From Viola odorata (Eukaryota > Streptophyta > Magnoliopsida > Malpighiales > Violaceae), in assembly GCA_963691705.1 (NCBI GenBank), contig OY829539.1:20444407-20508406 (forward strand): a stretch of 64,000 nucleotides of DNA. Direction: 5' to 3'. Under the pieces are notes generated by a model. It worked only from the letters and a program-made list of their open reading frames with translations. It did not search any database and was not told the DNA's origin. Shown one piece after another: positions 50,012 to 61,604 of this stretch (the first letter of the stretch is position 1; each line of letters begins with the position of its first letter). The translations under genes were made by a program, and so were the position numbers.

Positions 50012-51049
50012 TCAAAGACTCAAACAATGATCCTTGTAGCGTAATACAAGACACCTCTTGTTAGTCATAATCGCTCGCCTCACATCCTTACCTTTTGCTA
50101 AAACGCTCAAGTGTTTAGCTTCACTCTCGCTACCATGCTTGCTTTTGTCATGACTTGTTTTTAACTCACCACTCACATTTTTCACTCCACTCCTCTCCCT
50201 CACTTTTCTTCCTAGTTGGAACTCGGCACTTGCCTTTTCCATGCGCAATTGGTCTTTACGGACTTGCGCGGGTGAGAGGGGAATGATATTGAACTTCTTA
50301 CCAAGGTAGGTTAGGCGGAGTTGGTTGGTTCGGCCATCATGCACCACCCATCTATCAAATTGCCATGGGCGGCCAAGGATGAGGTGACTCGCGTCCATGG
50401 GGACCACATCAAACAACCTTTCATCTTCATATCCCCCTAGCTTGAAGGTAACTAGCACTTGCTCCTTCACCTTCACCTCACCGTGGTCATTAAACCAATG
50501 CAAGGAGTAGGGTTTGGGATGTTGGGTTGTAGGCAAACCAAGCTTGTGCACTAATAGATGGCTAGCCACATCTACAACACTCCCGTTGTCCACGATGAGG
50601 GAAGCTATCTCACCCTTTATCTCACACCTAGAGTGAAATAGGTTCTCCCTTTGCTCATCACCCACGGCCTCCTCTTTGGCTAGAGCACTCATGCCCCTCC
50701 TCACAACTAGTGTCATGGCCGAGGATGGTATTACTTCCTCCTCACTACTCTCGACTTCTTCCTCCCCCTTACTCTCACCTCCATTCTCCTCATTCTCACT
50801 CTCGGTCTCATAATGACCCTCTCGAATTACTATCACTCTCCGATTAAGACATTGGGAGGAAATGTGTCCTCTCCCATGGTACTTGAAACACTCGATGTTG
50901 GAGGAGAATTTTCTTAATTCATTTGGGGTTGTAGTGGGGTTGTTCTTGGTGTAAGGAGTGTATGGTTTTGGGTTATTTGTCTCGATTTTGGAGGGCGGGT
51001 AGGTTTTGGTGTCTTTTGGTGTGGGTGGGTCCTTGGAGTAGTTTTCCAA
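50012..51049 (-). pseudogene. Gag zinc knuckle and protease region of the gypsy element
   Basis: The zinc knuckle is at residues 54-67 (C54, H62, C67), but the second Cys is replaced by Tyr57, so metal binding is doubtful. An acidic, Glu-rich linker follows (about 80-107). The protease is centred on LIVDNGSVVDVASHLLVHKL, with the catalytic Asp in a DNGS context instead of the usual D-S/T-G, and the second signature LGRPWQFDR further on. The frame ends before RT, so a frameshift or stop separates it. Confidence 0.85.
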
Positions 51050-52392
51050 GGGGGTCTAGGGGAATAAGGTTGGGGTGTATTTCGGTTTGGGTAAGATTTC
51101 TTCTTTGAGGCCTCATGTGCCTCCACTTTTTTGTGCATAGTGTAGCATAGGTTGCAATTGATCAAATTCCTTGAGTTCAAGTTTGTATCTAACCTTTTCA
51201 TTGACACCATTGAGGAAACGTGCAATGGTGTTTTCCTCACTTTCCTCGATGTCGGTCTCGGTAAGAAGCTCTTCCAAGTCGTTGAAATACTCACCAACTG
51301 ATTTGGTGCCTTGTTGAAGACCTTGCAACTTGTTTCGCAATTCCGTTTGTAGTTAGCGGGTACAAACCTAGCTCTCATCACTTGCTTCATTTCTTCCCAA
51401 GTAGAAATAACATTCACATCTCCTCTTCCTCTAATCATTTTCTCCCACCAACTAATGGCATAGCCATCAAATTCCATGGCCGCTAGCTTTATCTTCTTGT
51501 CCTCGGAATACCGGTGGCAATGGAAGATGCGTTGTATTTTTCCTTCCCACTTAAGATACTCCGAAGGATCGGTGCTGCCCGCAAAGGTGGGGATTTGTAC
51601 CTTAATCCCACTTAGGTTGTCATCAATCTTAGGTTCTTGCGGCCCCTTAAGGTGTTCTCCAAAAGATGGTATTCGTCCTTGTGGTTTACTTTCCCTGTCA
51701 TGCCTATCAAGCTCTTTGAAGTCATTGTTGGCTTCTTCATAAACATTTTCATAGAACTCATGTGCTTGGTAAGGTGTAGTCCTCGCATGATAATGAGGGA
51801 CTATGGGATGACTGCTGGACGCGAGAAGGTCTGTGTGGCAGCGTCGCCTATTTCGAACCATGGTCAAAGGTACCTCACTAGAAATAGGTAGTACTGAGAG
51901 GCCATTCTTGCCCGAGGGATACCTTTTCCGAATGGCATTCATTTGGTCCTCACTCACTGCAAGGTGTGGGAGAGGGGCCTTCCGTTGGACCCCCGTGGTA
52001 AGAACATTTGGGAAGCCCAGGTTGGCTCCTCCCTCGTGCTCCTCTCCTGATTGATTACCCTCCTCTCATTCACTCACATGGCCTTCTACGTAGGTCTCAC
52101 CCGTGACTTGTTCCTTACTCGAGTCAACATGGGGTTTAGGGGGTAGCTTGTGGGGTACGGGAGGAGTGGATTTATCGGTGGGATTGGCCATGGGAGGAGT
52201 AGTTCCTCCTCCGGACTTGATAGTCGCCTCTACCCAGTCGTGGCACGCATTGGACTTGGCCATTTCTAGTTTCATGTCAGCTAGGGTAGCCATGATCTGG
52301 CCAAAGGCCTCGGCCGTCCTAAACTTGTGAGACTCGGTACCAGACACTTTTGTCAGACATCTTAATTCAAAGGTACCTACACACTTCAACAA
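51050..52392 (-). pseudogene. Gag of the gypsy element, frameshifted
   Basis: Three overlapping open pieces: 52066-52392 (N-terminal, with a KLEMAKSNACHDWVE-like helix), about 51345-51957 (capsid core: IQIPTFAG-like VQIPTFAGSTDPSEYLKWEG, and MEFDGYAISWWEKM) and 51113-51340 (RNKLQGLQQGTKSVGEYFND, the C-terminal part of the capsid). The change of frame near 51345 breaks the capsid, and a stop at 52066 splits the N-terminus from it. The capsid core is typical of gypsy gag (retrotrans_gag). Confidence 0.85.
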
Positions 52393-53450
52393 ATGTTAGT
52401 AAAGAAACCCTCCCTCATGTGTTTAAACTCTCGTGTTTAAATCTCTCGTGAAAGAAAAGGTCACAATCACTCAACTTCTAAGTTCCGTGTACCTGCACAC
52501 TTAAACAAAAGTTAGGAAAATTATCTCTCCCTCGCGTGTTTTAACACTCGTGTTTTGAACACGAAAAAAATTGCACTCCCAAATCTCTCAAGTTATACCA
52601 CAACTACCCACAAGCTTCAAGCTCAAGCACCAGGACTCAATTAAGAAGGCTAGGGTAAGGAGTACAAGACAACTCAGTTTTGAAAGAAGGCAAATTTCGG
52701 AAGGACGAACAAGTATACACTTTCCTACTCAATCAAACACAACCACAAACCCAAACACAAACCAATTGTTTCACACAAGTCAAGAACTACACAAATGATT
52801 ACAATGCTCTTGGCGCCACTTTGCCAAATCAATTCTCAAGTCAAAATAATTAAATTAAATATATATTTTTTTTTAATTTCTTTTCTTTTTCGTTTCTTTT
52901 CTTTTTCTTTCCTTTGAAAGTTAAATGGCACAAGTGAAAAATGCGTGTGACAAGTAGTTCAAGAGTTGTATGTAGGACACGTAGTTCGAATGTGAGGTGT
53001 ATGACGCGTAGCGCGATTTGTGATATTTTGATCTAAATATCTAGCTTAACTTTGGGGTTAAGCTAAGTAAATATCTATGAGAAGACTTCTAGGTTAAGCT
53101 AGATCAATACTTGGCTAGGAATGAGGTGAGGTGGCAGGCCTTGATGATCAAAATTTGATGAACACAAATACAAGGTGTTCTTAATAACAATTGATATCAA
53201 GATCAAAGCACCTCAAAATTGGCAAAACCTAAAATTTTTCAACAATGATCTAAGAGGTGTATTAATGATTTCTACGGAAGAAAATCCCAAATCTATGGAT
53301 GAAATGGTGATCAATCAGATTTCGGATAGAAATCGAAGAGAAATAAAGATTTTTTCAAAAACTTAAATCTAGATGATTTTCATGGATAATAAAATGAACA
53401 AAAGATTTCTATGGGTTAGAATATGATTACTCACTCGGAGGGCAGCCAAA
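52393..53450 (-). other. 5' untranslated region of the gypsy element
   Basis: Non-coding leader between the primer-binding site and gag. Small direct repeat: the phrase ctcgtgttt with nearby tacctacacacttcaac and tacctgcacacttaaac, near 52374-52560. A pyrimidine-rich run is at 52865-52915. Confidence 0.6.
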
Positions 53451-53463
53451 AGCTCCGCTACCA
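53451..53463 (-). other. Primer-binding site of the gypsy element
   Basis: On the minus strand TGGTAGCGGAGCT begins two bases after the 5' LTR. It resembles, but is not identical to, the initiator-Met site TGGTATCAGAGC. The first 12 bases are identical to those of the TRIMs at 12641 and 42528. Confidence 0.85.
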
Positions 53464-53465
53464 CT

Positions 53466-54298
53466 TGATACGATCCAAGCCTCGATTTGTAGAAGCTTGA
53501 TTGTATTTCGGAGTTTGGATGGATCTAGCCCGGAGGGAGTCTTGATAAACACGGATTCAATAAGAATAAGATGGATGGATGTCGATTAGAGTAGATGCAG
53601 CGGATTTGATGAAGAACACGAACAGCGGATTTGATTTCCTAAAGAAAGATAGGGAGGAGAGAACTCACTCAAGCTATCTTTCTTAAGAATTGATTTGAGT
53701 TTTTAGAGTGAAAAGGAAGGAGTAAACTCACTTAACAAATTCACTTAATCTAAAACTAAAGAGAAAGGAAAAACATCTCTATCTATTTATACTAAGTGCC
53801 AAAAAGGCCTTTAAATGCTTAGGTTATGGCCCTCTGGCGGTATACCGTCCCACACTCCCTCACTCTGGCGGTATGCCGCCAGAAATTCAATTAAATTGAA
53901 TTGCCAATGCCGAAGCTCGCGCCATATCGCCACACAAGCCTTCATCCTGGCGGTATGCCGCTACACCCTGCGTGCCAAAATGTCGACGAGCATAACTTTT
54001 GATCCACCCATCCGATTTGGCTGAAACTTGTGTCAAATGAAAGCTAACATCCTGAAGTTTCCAACAAGCCCATGATCTCTCAAATCGCACTCCATTTGCT
54101 TGTCCAAAAGCTCACTTCAACGCATTCCTCAAAATGCAAGGGTTAGGGATTGCATTTGTTCCTTCTTGATGTGCAATCACTAGAAAGACCTTCTCTATGA
54201 CTTGAGATGGCTCCTTTCTTATCTCAGCTTCAACCCACAATGCTAACTCCTTCACCATGCTACGTGTGATTGGTCCTTGCATGGGTATGATCACATCA
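53466..54298 (-). repeat. 5' LTR of the gypsy element
   Basis: 833 bp, TGATACG to CACATCA. TATAAATAG on the minus strand at 53791-53783. A small open frame (54112-54294) in its U3 part is the duplicate of the integrase C-terminus and is not a gene. Confidence 0.95.
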
Positions 54299-54303
54299 CA
54301 AAG
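54299..54303. repeat. Target-site duplication, right
   Basis: CAAAG, identical to 46442-46446. Confidence 0.9.
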
Positions 54304-55525
54304 CTTAAACTAAGCAAGGGAAATTGAATTGTAACGATGAGCTGCAGTCAGAACTAGTGTTGCTGCTTACCTCATGTTTTAGAGGAGGAGGGAGCTCGGA
54401 TTGAAGAAACGATGGCAAAGAAAGCACAACGCACAGCCACTGCTATGACAAAGGTGAGGAATGGAAGATTTTTTCACTTGGTTCGCGCTCTCCTTATCTG
54501 CTACGACGACATTGTGTTGTTGAAGACAAAGTGTGAGAGGGGCAAGAGTTGTAATTTGCAGAGGGGCCTCTGTGCAATTTCATTTAATATTTTGTTATTT
54601 ACAGCACGGTCCACGGGTGGGATGGGTTCCTCGGGTGGTCCTTAGTTTGGTGGTGAAGTTTGACCTCGTGTAACTTTGCACTCGGGTGTCAGATCAAGGC
54701 ACTTTTTTTTTAATCCACGTAACTTTGGAGGGATCTCAGTATTATATGGTTTATCTTCAAGTTTCCGAGTAGGAAGTTTCAGATAGATAACGCAGTTTAT
54801 ACTTAACATCATCGATCCAAGAAAAAGAAAACAAAAACCAAATTACAACCATTACAAAAGTTTCATTTTAAAATATAGAAAGAAAACAAAAACCAAATTA
54901 CAACCATTACAAAAGTTTCATTTTAAAATATAGAGAGCATCTCCGACAAAAATCCCCATGGGTTTTCTTCATGGAAAATCAAAGTGCAAGGATAACGATT
55001 GAATTAGATCATCACTGATGCTCTCACAAAACGGGCTAGAGAACAAAAAAAACAAAAAAACAATTCAAAAAACATTCACAATTGAAAAGAATGGAAAGGA
55101 TTGGCCAAAAAAAGTAAAGAACAATCGTTTAAAAGGAAAGAACAGAATCAAAACAAAGGAAAAAATCGAATTCTTAAAAAGATATCCATGGCCAATTGCA
55201 AGTGGCGCTGAAGAATGCAGATCCGAAACCCTAAAATTGGTGTGGAGGGTGATAAATGGTACAGACCACGAAGCAATGATTTGACAAGAGCAACATGACA
55301 CAAAATGGTACAGACCATTAAAAACTTCTTAACACTTAACTCGAAAGCACAACAGGGACTCATTCAATAATTGCGTCAGGGACTGAAATTTCTATAGACA
55401 GTGAAAGCAGCAAACAATAGCATAAATGGAGAAGAAACCAAACAACAATTGATTCGAAGACAAAGTCTATAAATGACAGACACAATATAGAGTATAGACT
55501 ATACTTTAATCATAAATGAGGATAC
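54304..55525. other. Non-coding stretch with splice-like signals
   Basis: No gene recognised. On the plus strand, a Met codon at 54412 in good context opens a 14-codon piece (MAKKAQRTATAMTK) that ends at a donor-like G|GTGAGG; it may be a first exon. On the minus strand, ACATGAG|GTAAGC near 54370 is another donor-like site. A 56-bp direct repeat (gaaagaaaacaaaaaccaaa onwards) lies at about 54825-54880 and 54881-54935. Confidence 0.35.
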
Positions 55526-55744
55526 CTGATGCAGTTTTCTGATAGAGGGTTTCCTCAAAGAGAATGATTCCACGAAGGGCACCGGGAGCGCAGAACAGAA
55601 GTTCACGAAGGGCACGCCTGTTCTCCTCCATGTTCTCAACATTGAGGCTACTGAGATGCTTGCCGCTGGTTCCAGTAGACTCATCAGCAGCGAGAATACC
55701 CTTTCCAGGGGTACCAATGTAAGCAGCATTTTTAGCGAGCGCTT
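55526..55744 (-). pseudogene. Single exon of class I fructose-bisphosphate aldolase
   Basis: 219 bp, bounded by an acceptor TTATTGTAG and a donor CATCAG|GTATCC, phase 1 at both ends. The translation has the conserved aldolase start: [20 protein letters not shown], then [13 protein letters not shown] and [14 protein letters not shown]. Aldolase splits fructose-1,6-bisphosphate in glycolysis. Compared with the usual family pattern, about four residues are missing between PGAL and ILFEE, and the Ile of STGTIGKR is Ser. No neighbouring aldolase exon was found on either side; 5'-UTR-like and first-intron-like sequence follows to about 56190. It is best read as a captured or left-over gene fragment. 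Confidence 0.85.
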
Positions 55745-56191
55745 CTACAATAACAGTGGAAACAAAAACACAGATAAGAGGAAACAACAAAAAATTCCGT
55801 CAGATCTACGTAAAAAACTACCAATCTAAACCGAGAAACGGTAATCAAAAACCAGATCTACTATAAAATTGATTAGCGCAGGATCAGATCAGAAACCATC
55901 GATCACTCAAAGGAACTGATAATCAATTCCCGTTATACTCCAATCATAAGATGCAGAGTGTAACTGATTCAATAACAGATATCATGATTAATCAAAACGA
56001 AATAGATCTACAAGTTTGTTCTTAAAACAAGTGAGGTAATTGATTAAACAAGCAACAAGTTTGTTCATAAAACAAGTAACAAGAAATATATGCAAAGACT
56101 CTTCCAACTGAAACTAACAATAAAGATTGAAGCAGGGGAGAAAGAAACGGCTGCGGATGAAGTTTAGGGTTAGAAAGGAAAATAAATAGAC
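55745..56191 (-). other. Intron-like and leader-like DNA upstream of the aldolase exon
   Basis: T-rich on the minus strand, with a leader-like start (AACCCTAAACTTCATCCGCAG, read from about 56170). No aldolase first exon (start Met plus about ten codons) was found. It stops at 56191, where a tandem duplication begins. Confidence 0.4.
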
Positions 56192-57566
56192 CTGCGTGCA
56201 TATATTATTAATTTAGTTATTTATTTAGAAATATATATTTATAACATATACTCTCACCGTCCACGAATAAATGTCATTTTCCTACGATTTATTTGGACAC
56301 TATTAATTGTCATTTTACTTTTTCAAACAGTGGTTTTAATGAAATAAGACTAAAAGACCCACTTTATTAAACTCTATTTACAAAATCCAAAATCAGCACC
56401 CTTTGACTTTCATCCATCCTTTACCGCCCGACCATCCTCTTTTACCACCAACAACCACTGCCGCCATCAAAACCAAACACATCATCACCACAGAACAAAC
56501 CAAACTCTTCTATAGCCACACCCAAATCAACCATCCATCACCACTGCCAAAACACCATCATAACCAAACCCATTGTCAATCACCTCAATCACAAATCCAA
56601 ATCATCACCATCTCACCGCAGATCACCCATCACAGCCAAACACCAAATCCCGCCGAACTCACCAAATCGTCTTCTCAATTAACCCACTCGAATCACCAAC
56701 TCAAACCCACCCAATCAAATCGGCTGCCATCACCCATCTCCACCAAAACAGACCCGAATCACCAACCAAAACTCAGCCTAGGGGTGTTCATCGGAATTTC
56801 GGTTTCGGTTAACTGAAATTTCAAAACTGAAATTCCGGTGGTTAGGAAGAAAAATTTCGGTATTGAAAAGTTCAGTTTCGGAAATTCCGAAACTGAACTT
56901 TAATTCAGATCGAAACAGAAGTGGGTAAGGAAAATTTTGAAATTCTAAAATTCCGAAATTCTGCTTACCATATATAAGGTTTTTTTTTATTCTTTCATTC
57001 TTCGCTCTTCACTCATCCAAATACACGTTCTCTCCCTCATTCACTCTCCAAATACACGTTCTCTCCCTCATTCACTCTCCAAATACACGCTCTTTCATCC
57101 AAATACACGATCTGTTCTTTACTCCACCACCCACCGGCACCACCTCCTCCTCCACGACTCCACTACCACCACCTCCTCCTTTCTCCACCACCAACCGCTT
57201 CCTCCAGACCTCCACAGCTCTACCACCACCACCTCCTCCTTTCTCCACCACCCACCGCTTCCTCCAAATCTCCACGGCTCCACCACCACCATCAGAAAAG
57301 TCTATTGGTAAGTTTTCAAAACGAACAATCAATCTCAATCTTTTCTAATAAACCCTAATTTTGAAATTTAGGGATTTGTAATTTATAATAAACCCTAATT
57401 TGACTTTTCTGTATATATTAGAAATTTAGGGATTCAGGGATTTGTAATTTCTAATACACCTTAATTTGGCTTTTTTGCATATATTAGAAATTTAGGGATT
57501 TGTAATTTCTAATAAACCCTGATTTTGAAATTTAGGGATTTATAATCCATCTTTTCTGTATATATT
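56192..57566. repeat. Tandem duplication, first unit, with a hAT 5' end
   Basis: A 1375-bp unit starting gacctgcgtgcatatatta, repeated at 57567. It contains a Stowaway-like end (56251), Pro/His/Thr-coding-like CA-rich DNA, the 8-bp actcagcc (56771-56778), a hAT terminus TAGGGGTGTTCAT (56779-56791) and about 790 bp of hAT 5' sequence, then stops. The second unit continues into the whole hAT element, so the duplication came after the hAT insertion. Confidence 0.9.
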
Positions 57567-58129
57567 TAGACCTGCATGCATATATTATTAATTTAGTTAT
57601 TTATTTAGAAATATATATTTATAACATATACTCTCTCCGTTCGCGACTAAGTGTCATTTTTCTACGATTTCTTTGGACACTATTAATTGTCATTTTACTT
57701 TTTCAAACAGTGATTTTAATGCAACAAGACTAAAAGACCCTTTTCATTAAACTCTATTTACAAAATCCAAAATCAACACCCTTTGACTTTCATCCTGTTT
57801 TGCCACCAAACCGCCACTGCCGCCATAAAAACCAAACACATCACCACCACAGAACAAACCAAACTCCTCCACAGGCACACCCAAATCAACCACCCATCAC
57901 CACTGCCAAAACACCATCATAACCAAACCCATCGTCAATCACCACAATCACAAATCCAAATGATCACCATCTCACCGTCGATCACCCACCACAGCCAAAC
58001 ACCAAATCCCGCCGAACCCACCAAATCGTCTTCTCAATTAACCCACTCGAATCACCAACTCAAACCCACCCAATCAAACTGGATACCATCACCCATCTCC
58101 ACCAAAACAGACCCGAATCACCAACCTAA

Positions 58130-58137
58130 ACTCAGCC
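58130..58137. repeat. hAT target-site duplication, left
   Basis: ACTCAGCC, identical to 62105-62112. Eight bases is the hAT length. Confidence 0.92.
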
Positions 58138-58313
58138 CAGGGGTGTTCATCGAAATTTCGGTTTCGGTTAACTGAAATTTTAAAACTGAAATTTTGGTGG
58201 TTTGGAAGAAAAATTTCGGAATTGAAAAGTTCAGTTTTGGACATTCCGAAACCGAACTTTAATTCGGATCGAAACAGAAGTGGGTAAGCAAAATTCTGAA
58301 ATTCTAGTTACCA

Positions 58314-58320
58314 TATATAA
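58314..58320 (+). promoter_or_regulatory. TATA box of the hAT transposase
   Basis: TATATAA, followed by ggttttttttttt and a leader of about 350 bp rich in CCACC and CCTCCT. The leader ends at a donor-like gattg|gtaagt (58677/58678); the matching acceptor is tttatttcag (ending 59302), 10 bp before the transposase start codon. The first tandem unit has the same leader and donor near 57306. Confidence 0.6.
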
Positions 58321-59312
58321 GGTTTTTTTTTTTATTCTTTCATTCTTCATTCTTCATTCTTCACTTATCCAAATACACACTCTCTCCCTCATTCACTCTC
58401 CAAATACACGCTCTTTCATCCAAATACATGATTTGCTCTTTACTCCACCACCCACCGGCACCACCTCCTCCTCCACGGCTCCACCATCACCACCTCCTCC
58501 TCTCTCCACCACCCACCGCTTCCTCCAGACCTCCACGGCTCTACCACCACCACCTCCTCCTCATTCCACTAGCACCACCTCCTCCTCATTCCACTAGCAC
58601 CACCTCCTCCTCTCTCCACCACCCACAACTTCCTCCAGACCTCCACGACTCCACCACCACCATTAGAAAAGTCGATTGGTAAGTTTTCGAAACTAACAAT
58701 CAATCTCAATCTTTTCTAATAAACCGTAATTTTGAAATTTAGGGATTTGTAATTTATAATAAACCCTAATTTGAATTTTCTGTATATATTAGAAATTTAG
58801 GGATTTAGGGATTTGTAATTTCTAATAAACCCTAATTTGGTTTTTCTGCATATATTAGAAATTTAGGGATTTGTAATTTCTAATAAACCCTAATTTTGAA
58901 ATTTAGGGATTTGTGACCCATCTTTTCTGTATATATTTATCTTTACATTCCCTTTCTATCCTTTGTTGCATTTGGCTTGTTGGATAGCAGTATTTAAATG
59001 GTAGCAATACTCATAGCTGATTTTGTGAAATATGTTATTATATTTATGTATTAGTGTTATGCTGATTCTACTTGATGTTTTTAGTAGTTTAAAATCTATT
59101 TGTTAATGTTTGTTCATTATGCATTTCTAGGTCTTAGTTGATGCTACTGGTTAGGTTTTGTTAATTAATTTGTTCATGTTATTTGGATAAGCAACTGTTA
59201 ATTAATTTGCTACTACTTATATTTTGTTGTTTGTTTGTGTTAGAAAGTAATTATATTTTTCAACTTCTGTTAGAAACTAATTTGTTTATGTTTTTATTTC
59301 AGCTTTATCCAA

Positions 59313-61604
59313 ATGGAGAATGTGACTCCTTCTGTTGTAGACAATCTTGTTGCTCCTTCCTAGATGATAACTGACATTGTTACTGCTCCCTCCTCACAAG
59401 AGCAACTTGTTGCTGCTGCCAAAGGCAAAGCTCCTGCTGAGCAAGTTGGAGCAAAACCCTCAACTGTTTTTGCCAAAGGTAAAGCTCCTGTTGCTGCCAA
59501 AGTAAAGAAACCCAAAGTTAGAAAGGCCATAACTCTAAGATCTACGGTGTGGTTGCAATTTGATAGATTTGAGACTGAAGATAGTGAAACAAAAGGTAAG
59601 TGCAAATTTTGTGCTACTGAAGTTAGTGCTCACCCTAAAATACATGGTACTTCTGCTTTGAAAAACCATATGAAAACTTGTAAACAGGTACCACACTCAT
59701 CTGACACCAACAAAGAGAAATTGATATGTGTGTAAGTGATGGTGGGAGTAAGATTGTAGGATCTTGGAGATTTCACCAAGATGCTTGTAAGAAGACCTTA
59801 GGTCAGATGATAATTGAGGATGAACTACCCTTTAGTTTTGTAGAGAGGCCTAGTTTTAGAAAGTTTATGGCAGTAGCACAAACTAGATTTAATGTGCCTT
59901 CTAGGTCAACTATTTCTAGGGTCTATTATCAGCTTTAGCTTGATGAGAAAAAAAATTGATTAATCTTCTTGCTATAAACTGTCAAAGGGTGTGTATTACC
60001 ACTAATACTTGGACCTCAATACAAAGAATCAACTATATGTGTGTAACTGCATATTTTATTGATAATGAATAGAAATTAAACAAAAAAATCTTGAATTTCT
60101 GTCCAATAAGTAGTCACAAGGGGGCTGTAATAGGGAGGGCACTTGAGGTATGTTTGAGAGAGTGGGGGATTGATAAGGTTTTCACAATTACGGTTGATAA
60201 TGCTAGCTCTAATACTGGGGTTGTTACACATATTAAGAAAAAAATGGTGCAATGGGGTACTAGTATTTTAGGTGGGGAATTTGTCTATATTAGGTGTATT
60301 GCTCATATCCTGAATTTAATAGTACAAGATGGTCTCAAAATATTAGGGTCATCTCTTTCTAAAATTAGAGAAGTTGTTAGATATGTGAGGCAGTCCCCAT
60401 CTAGGTTAGAGAAGTTTACATTGTGTGCTGAAAAAGAGAAGATTGACACAAACTCTCTTTTGTGTTTAGATGTGTGTACTAGGTGGGATTCCACCTATTT
60501 GATGTTGGAAGCTGCTTGTAGATTTGAAAAAGCATTTGATGCATATGTTCATGTGGATCATTTTTTAAAATTGAGCTACAGAAACGGGTGTCAAAACATG
60601 ATGCATTAGATGAGATTGGAAGTGAAGAAGAAAATGAAGATGGTGACAATTTGGGGGGGTCCAGGGGGGATGGGATACCTACTGAAGAGGATTGGGTTAG
60701 TGCTAGAAGATTGTGCAGGTTTCTTAAATACTTTTATGACTTGATATGTTTTGTATTTGGGTCTTTATATGTCACCTCTAATGCTTACTTTGAAGAAATA
60801 ACCAATGTTGCATGTTTGCTGAAAAAATGGAGAAATAGTCATGACTTTGAACTAAGTCTTTTAGCTGACACAATGCTTGCGAAGTTCAATAAGTATTGGG
60901 GTGATGTTAGCAAATTCAATTCTTTGTTCTATATGGCTGAAGTGTTTGATCCAAGAAATAAAATTGATTTTGTTGAACTTGCATTGGCTGACTTGCATGA
61001 TGAGATTATTGGTAAGAGTTTGGGAAAGAAGGTGAGAGAGGATATGAAGAGGCTTTATGTGGCTTATTGTGAGATGTATGAGCCTAAAAAGACAACTAAT
61101 GAGAGTGTAGGAAAATCTAGTAGTGGCAGTGGTGTTACATTTCATAATGAAGAGGGGGATGAAATGAAAAATGATAGAAAATAAAGATTCAAGAGGTTAA
61201 GGTCAGAAGCTGGGGCTCTTAGGAATAAGTCTAAATTAGATTTGTATTTGCACGAAGATGTTGTCCAAGATGAAGAGGGGTTTTGTATTCTAGATTGGTG
61301 GAGAAAGCATTCCCTTAGATATCCGATTTTATCAAGAATGGCAAGGGATGTGTTGGTTGTCCCTATTTCTACTGTTGCTTCTGAATCGACATTCAGCACT
61401 AGAGGAAGAGTCTTGGATTCCTTTAGGAGCTCACTAACTCCTAGAGTTGTGCAATCTCTGATTTATGCACAAGATTGGTTTAGAAGATCTAAAAAAGCCA
61501 TCAAAATTGAAGAAAACATAGCTGAACTTGACAAGTGGGAAGCTGGTAAGAATTTTGTGCTTGCTGTCTTGTTGTTTGTAACTTGTAAGTCTTTTAATTT
61601 CTAA
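59313..61604 (+). pseudogene. hAT transposase pseudogene (RICESLEEPER/DAYSLEEPER-like)
   Basis: The original start is probably 59313; a TAG at 59361-59363 cuts the frame after 16 codons, and it reopens at once. A BED zinc finger follows (about 59545-59685; CKFC and HMKTC). The frame shifts near 59725 into WRFHQDACKKTLGQMIIEDELPF, has stops near 59936 and 60069, and resumes with the core VDNASSN and TRWDSTYLML (to 60600). It shifts again near 60585, and a TAA at 61182-61184 precedes the C-terminal hAT dimerisation domain (about 61200-61490; CILDWWRKHSLRYPILSRMA, VASESTFSTRGRVLD). The first catalytic Asp, normally in a TTDxWTS motif, is Asn here (TTNTWTS, near 60004). Six or so lesions make it a clear pseudogene and argue against domestication. 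Confidence 0.93.

Larger units (their letters stand above)
46447..54298 (-). mobile_element. Complete but degenerate Ty3/gypsy LTR retrotransposon
   Basis: A 7852-bp element on the minus strand with LTRs, PBS, PPT and a CAAAG target duplication. The order of domains gag, protease, RT, RNase H, integrase is the gypsy order. The LTRs differ by about a dozen substitutions and one ~55-bp indel by eye, so insertion is fairly recent. Yet gag has frameshifts and the RNase H/integrase junction has a stop, so this copy cannot make its own polyprotein. The integrase C-terminal motif (WVWLHWRKERFP, RGDGPFQIL, NTFNVNDL) suggests a chromovirus-like lineage; this is inference. Confidence 0.95.
57567..58930. 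repeat. Tandem duplication, second unit
   Basis: Matches 56192-57566 with scattered substitutions and some indels, for example an extra cctcctcctcattccactag pair near 58555-58600. The second half is the 5' part of the hAT element. Open frames here (57783-58175, 58280-58682) come from CA-rich and CCT-rich low-complexity DNA. Confidence 0.9.

Noticed and set aside
54112..54294. Separate small gene in the right LTR
   Set aside because: It is the duplicated C-terminus of integrase that overlaps the LTR.
54412..54645. Small basic protein starting MAKKAQRTA
   Set aside because: No domain; it has a donor-like site after 14 codons and no supported second exon. Kept only as a remark on the non-coding stretch.
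58280..58682. Pro/His/Ser-rich open frames (also 56403-56816, 57783-58175)
   Set aside because: Low-complexity CCT/CCA DNA in the hAT leader and flank; they overlap a 5'-UTR intron donor.
59313..61604. Domesticated hAT transposase gene
   Set aside because: Several stops and frameshifts, a catalytic substitution, and intact ends with a target duplication show an ordinary dead transposon.
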